From positions 30,605,493-30,669,492 of the forward strand of contig OX419759.1 of the NCBI GenBank assembly GCA_948567375.1: a stretch of 64,000 nt of DNA. Reading direction: 5' to 3'. Every line of letters begins with the position of its first letter. The first letter of the stretch is position 1. Positions 56,979-64,000 of the stretch are shown here, one piece after another. The translations under genes were made by a program, and so were the position numbers. Under the pieces are notes generated by a model. It ran no database searches and had not been told where the DNA came from. It saw only the letters and a program-made list of their open reading frames with translations. Source of the DNA: Lunularia cruciata (taxonomy: Eukaryota; Streptophyta; Marchantiopsida; Lunulariales; Lunulariaceae).

Positions 56979-58340
56979 ACATCTAGGACATAACTACTAT
57001 CCTTGAGGAACCATTGTGAGAAGAGGAGTCATACATGCCATATGCCATCCTCTCAAACAACTGTCATACACTATCATAGTAGCAGCTCCACCAAAAGAGC
57101 CGCATAACATACACCTCAAGCCTGCACGTACAAGTGCCAGGCTTGGATCTATAGTACCATCAATGTTTGGGAGGTGGCATGGCACACAATTGTGCACATG
57201 ATCTTCCAAAAGACTCCATCACGTCCTTCCAACACAAGGACTCCATATGGAAAAACCTTGTGCACTCTCAAGATAGTGCAGCCTATAGAAACATCAAGTG
57301 TTGTTGGTGTTGTCTGCTGTACATATACATAGTCCCTTGGATGAAATTGACGGATTGAGAGTCTATAACCTCCCCCTTGAATAGTAGCATAGATTAAGGT
57401 ATCTCTATATTGAGCAATCACCAAGTTCTCAAAGGCCATCTGCATCACTCTTTGAAAGATATCAGCCCATTGAGAACATGCACTCACTCATACATCTAGA
57501 TCATCCAAGTCCAAGACTATAGTAGCATCTCAAGAAATAGCTACATGTAAATCTAGATCTTATCCATAAAGTAGAAAGTAAGGAGAGAAGGATGCTAAAG
57601 AGGCTTACCGGCTGAACCGATAGCCCATGGCCAACCAAGGTAACTAGAGATCCCAATCTCCCCAGTGGCCTCTCTACAAACTATACTCCCACAATCCTCT
57701 CTTCATTGTCTGAACCACTCTCTCTGTTAAGCCATCTTCCTTAGGGTGATCTTGGGAGGTAATATGATGATCAATCAAAGACTTGTCATACAAGACGTAA
57801 AATTCCCCCAAGAATTATGTACCCTAATCAGTCAAACCTCAACTAGTGCACCAAAATGATTGAGAACCCGATCCAAGAACAAGTAAGCAGTCTCTTCACT
57901 AGACTTTTCAAGAAGTGCCACCAACTCAATCCACTTGGAGAAGTGCTCCACCATCACCAAAACATACCCATGATGTATCATAGTCAATGGTAAAGGTCCA
58001 ACAAAGTCCAAACTCCAGCGATATCCCAATCCCATGATAGGTAATGGGTGTAATTGTGGCGTAGGAGCATTAAATAATGCTCTAACTTTGTCCCAAACCA
58101 CACATTTGTCAACAAATTGTTGTACATTAATCTGCATATCGTGCCACCAATAATGACTTTGGAGTAAGCTATATATATGCTTTACTCCAAAATGTCCTAG
58201 CTCCTCATGAGCATGACAAACCAACTATGGTCTATGAGATGGAAGTAGTACTACTCTCACTCTACCATCCTCTCATATACACAAAAGGTGTTTGCCCTCC
58301 AATCTGAAATACCTAGCTCACTGAAGGACACGGTCTCTCT
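56979..58340 (-). pseudogene. Element A copy 2: integrase plus PHD finger
   Basis: VCHAHEELGHFG and DKCVVWDKVR are the His-His-Cys-Cys region, with one Cys lost to Trp. LDFVGPLPLT, LTD and HPKEDGLTERVVQT carry the catalytic Asp, Asp and Glu. The C-terminal part reads VLVLEGRDG and CHLPNIDGTIDPSL. The PHD finger (57,113-56,979) has CMLC, then one Cys lost to Tyr (IVYDSC), RGWHMAC, and LCPRC after two stops where G-x-W is expected. Between the two copies all eight ligands are accounted for. Frames are interrupted, so it is not translated as one protein. Confidence 0.85.
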
Positions 58341-58639
58341 CCTTGGCCCCAATTGTGCCACCAACAATACCAATGCAAAGATAGTCCACCACTAAGACAT
58401 CATCTTGAATGTCTCGCTAAACTATACCATTATCTCCACTCTTTGGATTTGTGACCTCAATAACTCCTCTTGTATGCATTGAGAGAGGTACCACCAAAGC
58501 CTTAGAAAATATACAGAGAACCAACCTGGAACCATGTCCTTATTTGTCTCACCATGCCAACGTGCTCCAGTCTGATCCTGTTGGGTGGGACATAGGTTTC
58601 TACTCAACCTATCTCCATCACAGTTCACCACTCCAAGTG

Positions 58640-59765
58640 TGTGAATGATTGTGCAATCATTCTCTTATAAAATCAGAACCCATTGTGCAAGCTTCCCTGA
58701 AATCTTGTTGGATCTCATCAACCACTTCAGTGGCTAATGATCAATGATGAGAGTAAAAGGGTTACCAAATAGGTAACATCAGAAATGTGCTACTACCCAA
58801 ACTGTTACCAAGCACTCTCCCTCATATGGAACTATACTTTACCTCCATTGAATTATTGGAGTGACTAGCATAGGCCACCACAAACTCCTTCCCCTTGTCA
58901 TCATGTTGGGTAAGCACTGCTCCAAGCCTCAACATACTCCAATCAATGTGAACCTAAAATGGTCATCTTCTAATTGGTCTCCTCAAAATCAGAGCATATT
59001 CCAACCTCTCTTTGAGCTCTACAAAAGCTCTCTCTTGGTCATCTCCCAAACACCACTCCTATGTAAGCTTGGTCAATTTGGTCAAGGTCTTGGCAATGGC
59101 ACTAAATCCTCTAACATAGCAGTGATAGAAGTTTACAAACCCAAGGAATGTTGGCACTCTACTCACATCCGTAGGTCAAGGAATTCATGCAATAGCCTCC
59201 ACCTTGGTCTGCTGAACACCAAGTCCTTTAAGGTAGATAGTGTGACCCAAATACTCAACCTATTCATGGAAGAACTTCCCAAGATGTAATTTGAGTCCAT
59301 GAGATCTCAACCTCTCAAACACCTCCAACAATTGTCTCTCATGCTCCTCCACAATAGTGCTATAGACCAAAATGTCATCAACATAACACTAAGCAAAATC
59401 CAATCCAACTAGGATCCTATCCATGACCCTCTGGAACTCAATAGGAATGTTCTTTAACCCAAATGGTAAGAACCTCCACTAATATAACCCATCCTTGCCG
59501 TGAGGATCAATAGCCCAAAATATTATCTTGGACTTATCTTCCTCTTTGATCGATAACTAATGATATCTTGCTCAAAGATCCAAAGTATTGAAGACCTTTG
59601 CATGCCCAATCACATCAAAGATCTTCTCTGGTGTAGGCATGGCATACCAATCAGCCCTAATTTATTGGTTGATAGGATGGTAATCACGACACATCTGCCT
59701 ATCTATGTAGTTGCAATGCATATCTTTCTTGGTTGGTATCATTGTTGTTGATGTATATTTTCCAT
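58640..59765 (-). pseudogene. Element A copy 2: reverse transcriptase and RNase H
   Basis: From 59,760 leftwards: CRDYHPIN, MPTPEKIFDVIGHAKVFNTL, LPFGLKNIPIEFQRVMDRIL, then CYVDDILVYS at 59,389-59,360 with the polymerase Asp pair intact, EEHERQLLEVFERLRSHGLK and VEYLGHTI. RNase H follows to about 58,640. A few stops (for example INQ-stop-IRADWYAM) interrupt it. This is the best-preserved catalytic part of either element in the window. Confidence 0.85.
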
Positions 59766-60647
59766 GTGAAATCCCTACCAAAAAAACCTCAAAAAGGTCA
59801 CTACTCCGGCTCTAAATCAATGCTTGCTCCATGTCACTATATCAATAAGGATGTCAAAAAATGGGTGTATTGCTAGTCAGCTCAATCCAAATACTAGGTC
59901 CCTTTAAAGCACCCAAATCCTTCATACTAAAGGCAAAACAACTCATGTAGCTCCTCAAGAACCTCCAAACTCTCTGTCTTTCCTCTCTCCTAAGCTTGGG
60001 TCCAGATTTGGCTCCAAAGTATCCTTTGTAAATGTTGTAGGAGTGGAAGACGTACTGACTAGCTACTACAATAGACCCTTGGGAGTAGTAGTGTCATCTT
60101 CCCAACCACTAGAGGTCCCAACCTTAGTGTGAAAAGCTCCCTCTACTCTGGCTGCAAGCTCCATATGTCTACTAGCTGCATCCCAAGTAGACCAAGGGTG
60201 TAATCCAAGTAGCTCATGATCACCTGGATGGACTCCAAGTAGACTACTCTCCCTAGTAGCTACCAATTGTGTTCCAAGAATACCATGTCCACTCGGTCCA
60301 TCACCCCTAACATGTACCTGAATCATCTCAATAGACATAGGCTCACAAGTGTTCGAGTGGTGATGCCTATCAAGTGCATCCTATGTTGCTCTGCCAAGCC
60401 AAGGCTCACAATCTAGGTCAAACTTCAAGTCCATAGCTTGACCTAACACTTGATGCTTGGATGCCTCTAACATTGTTGGAACAATGGTAATACTAGTGTG
60501 AATACCCATTTCTCGCTCTCTCTCATTGATGTTGGGCTCCACCAATTGCTATAATCGTGAGTCCCAAACCAATCCAGGACCTCCCACTCAAAAAGCATGA
60601 GAGCCTAGGAGACTCATAAGTGTGGGAAAAGCATCTCTAGGCTGTCC

Positions 60648-61340
60648 TGTAACACCCATTTGTGCATGTGTATGGTATTGTGATATTTAGCTTGGTATTA
60701 CAAGTACTTAAGGGATATTATTTATATGGAGATAAAGGATAGTTCTATATTAGTCATGGTTAGCTAAAGTTAGTCATAGCTAAGATAGAGGGGACTTTAC
60801 TTTAGAGGAAGTAGAAAAGATGAGCACCACTATTTTGGATTTTGGTGTGTTGACTTGGTATTATTCCTAGGTGTTTGGCTTTGAGAAAAGAGTTGAGAAC
60901 TCTTGGGTCCGCAAGCCTTTTTGTTTTGGATTCTTCTTTAGTCCAAGGATAGCCCATGTGAAGGAATCCTTGACTTAGTGGTTGGGTCAAGTTAAGACCA
61001 CATGCTTAGGGGAATATGCCCATGTGAATGGATATTCCTTTTTACTTTTTGACTTTACTTGACTTTTAGTCTAGTAACTTGAGTTACTACGGTAATTAGT
61101 AACTTTGGTATGTAACTATTTCACAAGTATATAAACAAGAGGTGAGGATGTACTCATCATCCTTTTCATTTGCAACTATCTCTCTCTCATTGAGTTCTCT
61201 AGTGAGCAATGTCTTGAGTCTTGGAGTGTTAGCCTTGGAGGAGTATGATGAAGTTGGGGTTCCTTGCCTTCTTAGTCCATGGTGCGCTACCATAATAGCC
61301 ATCAGAGGTTCATCCTGAGTGAGAGACAGGCCGGCTCACA
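60648..61340 (+). repeat. LTR-C copy 2, inserted in element A
   Basis: 693 bp, plus strand, TGTAACACCCATTTG to GGCCGGCTCACA, with a TATA-like AAGTATATAAAC near 61,127. It lies between the protease and reverse-transcriptase parts of element A, in antisense orientation. Flanks TGTCC and ATCCA are not a clear duplication. No internal region is present, so it is a solo LTR. Confidence 0.7.
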
Positions 61341-62159
61341 ATCCAACTAGATTCACCACTGCCATAGGTGATCTATTAGCCACTACCACCATCTAAGGTT
61401 GACGCCTAACATCCAAGATATCATCAACAAGGATATGGTCTAGTCACTAGATCCCATCATATGCACATTGTAGAACCTGTTTGGGCAAGAGATTTGTTCA
61501 CCAAAGACAAAGATGATGAGCCCATGATCCCACATTGGTTGCATCTAACAATACAACAAGTCCCATCCAAGAATGGACTTGATGTGTACTTGCCACCACT
61601 TTGGTACAAGAATCACCCATCAAAGGAATGTTCTCCAAAAGGTAAGATGGAGAAATAGACTGATGAACCTGGAGATGTTGTAGTATCTGTGACATCTCCC
61701 AAAACCTACCAGAACAAGGATCCTAAAGACCTAAATATTGGCCAACACGTGTATGTCCCTAACATGGCCATCCAAAATCACCAAATGAATAGGCCCATGT
61801 CGCTCTAGATCATGCGCCTCCCGTAAGGAAATGTTTGCAAGTAGGGCCCTCTGGTAACCCCTGACTATTGATATTGGTAATAATGCAAGATATCGATAGG
61901 CCAAGTGTGCCACATGATGGAGAAAGACTCACCTAGTAGTCTCATCTTTTTCCATATACAAGTACCTCTATACTTGTATACGGACTTGTAATACTGCAAC
62001 TAGTCCAATGCTAATCTCACCAAATAACTCCAATAGACATACTCCCTCTATTGGATACTACCAACCAATCAGTGTGGTGTCTAGAGGTATCAAGGTAATT
62101 GACTTTGGAGGCTCATCCTCACACTGGTCTCTTGGTGGTACAAAGGCTCCACTCCAAGC

Positions 62160-62775
62160 CTATTGCACCAACTGATCTGCTTGTTGCTGCAATGCCTTCT
62201 TTGAACTCCACAAAGGAACATCCAAGGTAGATGGAAAAATCTCAATTGTACTCCAAATCCAAGTGATATCCTCTAGTACTAGAGTATCCTTTACATGAGC
62301 ATTCCTCTCCAATAACTCACCAGGCCAAGTAACAAAACCACTGAAAGTTGAAAATGAAGCCGCCATGGTCCCAGACTGTAGTGAGCCAAGACTACCACTA
62401 TTGAAGCATACTAGTAGGTGACATACTTGTCCCTCACCAGACTGCCAACTTGGTCTATAGGAGGTTGTTTCCTCCCAATAGTCAATATTGAAACCCATGG
62501 AGTATAACATTGCTCCTCCAACTAGCACATCATATGACTCAATTATTGTCACAATAGCTTGAGCACTCACCACCGAGCTATCAGGCAGGTGCCCAAGCTG
62601 AACTTGGACAACAAGATCTCCACGTGTGATGTACTATGTAAAACCACCACCTAGAGATGTTTGGATCTGAAATGGACACCTTTCCACATTGGTCTTTTGT
62701 AACTCTAGACTGACAATTGGAGCCTTCCCTAACATAAAGGGTTGTGCACTAGAGTCAAGTAAGACCTTTTGTGGT
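62160..62775 (-). pseudogene. Element A copy 2: aspartic protease region
   Basis: VLLDSSAQPFMLGKAPIVSL at about 62,768-62,709 resembles the retropepsin D-S/T-G site of this gypsy lineage (usually D-T/S-G-A-Q-P-V-M-I-G), with the Gly changed to Ser. SYDVLVGGAMLYSMGFNIDY near 62,550-62,490 is the second conserved block (YDILVG..ALY..GF). Confidence 0.7.
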
Positions 62776-63103
62776 GTAACCATTGGTCATTGAGCAAATC
62801 CCATGCTCCTCAACCAACTCAACTCCACTATCAACCACCTTTGCTCTAGTAGTAGGAACCACATCATCCTTACTCTCACAAAGCGTGGCAACCAATCTGA
62901 ACATTGGGGTTGGGTCAACTTCCAATTTACACATGTCATTGGCTGAAAATTAAAGGATAACATATAATCAGCTGAGCTGCTCCCAACATCATGCTCAACT
63001 AAGTCCCTGTAGTAGCAAGTGGGTGACTTGTAGGTAGTCCATCATGCATCCCATCACCACCTACCACATTGGTACTAGGACGTCTAGGAGCCATAGATGA
63101 TGT

Positions 63104-63600
63104 CTATAGGGCCTCAAAGAGCATGAAAGATTGAGGAAGTGTGACCTTTCTCCCAACCTCTCCTCTTTGTGGGTCTAACTCCACTAATGCTCCTCTAGGC
63201 TCTAGACCATGTACTGCACTCCTAGTCACTGTGGCAGATCCATCCACTTGTGCTACTCCACACATGAAATCCAAGGCAATTCTATCACCAACATATGAGA
63301 TGGAAGCCTCAACACCCGAATCTGATCTCCTTTGAGCTATGGCCATTCTAGCCAATCTCTACTTCAAATGCTCAATGCGAGTAGCCATGGCTGTATCAAA
63401 AGGAAGGGCAAGTAATGCACCTCTACTAAGTATGGATCCTCTACCACCACCTCGTCCTCCATGAACTAGAGCTCCTCTACTACCTGCCATAGTAGCCTTG
63501 CCACTTCGTAACTTTGGGTGTAGGTCAAAGCACCGGTCACTAGTGTGACCAAATCTGTGGCAATGCTCACACTACCTTTGTGTTGGCTATGATGTACCAG
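63104..63600 (-). pseudogene. Element A copy 2: gag C-terminus with zinc knuckle
   Basis: CEHCHRFGHTSDRC (63,571-63,530) fits C-x2-C-x4-H-x4-C exactly, the nucleic-acid-binding knuckle of gag. A Gly/Arg-rich linker (GGRGGGRGSILSRG) follows, then a frame to 63,104 with a single stop. The left part of gag continues to the window edge in a decayed state. Confidence 0.75.
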
Positions 63601-64000
63601 AGGTATCATGTCCGTTGCCTTGAGTACACTCTCTCCTATGGTGAGATTTACCATAAGTCCAACAAGTAACACCACCACTCATTGGTTACTTTTGACCCAG
63701 AAATGAAAGTAAGGGTCTAGCTCCATTAGGCCTTCCACTCGGTCCATAGGATCTAGGCTGTCCACCCTATCCTTAAAAACCAACTAGGTGTGGTGCACTC
63801 TAGTGCACTCTAGAAGAAGTTACAGTTGTGGATGAGGTCTCCCTACTAAATCCAGATGTCCCCACTCTCTACTCCACCATGTTCAGCTCAATACGCTTAG
63901 CCAAACCAAATTTCACTGTCAAAGTGGGCAAAGTAGCCTATAACAATGTAGCATCACAAACTCTACATTGCAACTCCCTATCCAATATCCCATACCAAAA

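Larger units (their letters stand above)
55759..64000 (-). mobile_element. Element A copy 2: PHD-finger gypsy element nested in element B
   Basis: Minus-strand order from the right edge: gag zinc knuckle, protease, reverse transcriptase, RNase H, integrase, PHD finger, 3' LTR. It continues past 64,000, so the 5' LTR is not seen. Two later insertions sit within it: a solo B LTR (56,511-56,883) and an LTR-C (60,648-61,340). Its 3' LTR ends directly against the broken reverse transcriptase of element B. Copy 2 has fewer interruptions than copy 1 and is the better reference for the domain order. Confidence 0.85.

Noticed and set aside
1-64000. tRNA, rRNA or organelle-derived insertions
   Set aside because: I scanned for T-loop-like GGTTCRAATCC words and for conserved rRNA and plastid gene blocks and found none; the only tRNA-related match is the primer-binding site at 11,052.

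Overview
The window reads as nuclear DNA of a land plant, most likely a bryophyte and plausibly a liverwort. The genes are split by GT-AG introns, there is a plastid-targeted aldo-keto reductase, and one broken resistance gene joins the end of an alpha/beta-hydrolase domain to an NB-ARC domain, a combination known from liverwort NLRs. The species call is inference. No organelle, bacterial or rRNA/tRNA sequence was seen.

Layout. 1-11.7 kb is dead retroelement and pseudogene sequence: a Ty3/gypsy copy with a PHD finger after its integrase (element A), LTRs of a second gypsy family (B) and a third family (LTR-C), a wrecked leucine-rich-repeat gene, and several short tandem repeats. 12.1-13.7 kb holds the hydrolase-NB-ARC relic. 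13.7-19.6 kb has no gene I can defend, but contains one copy of a ~100-bp retroposon-like element (S) and a long hairpin. 19.6-37.4 kb is the genic island: two unknown membrane proteins (+), an intact 7-exon P-type ATPase (-), a possible unknown gene (-), a 90-residue one-helix protein (-), and an intact 8-exon aldo-keto reductase (+). The last two are divergent and may share a promoter region. 37.4-48 kb is mostly gene-free, with tandem duplications, S copies, three adjoining hairpins at 42.2 kb, and degenerate ~1.1-kb repeats. 48-64 kb is nested retroelements: a decayed non-LTR-type reverse transcriptase (+), solo B LTRs, and a chromodomain gypsy element (B, -) whose reverse transcriptase is interrupted by a second element A (-). 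That copy of A itself carries a solo B LTR and an LTR-C, and runs off the right edge.

The most notable points are the two Ty3/gypsy lineages with different chromatin-reader domains (PHD in A, chromodomain in B), one nested in the other; the S element, proven mobile by target-site duplications and an empty site; heat-shock-element-like dyads upstream of the TATA box in the B LTRs; and a P-type ATPase with altered hinge and ion-site residues plus two extra N-terminal helices. Intron-exon structures were worked out by hand from splice signals and reading phase.
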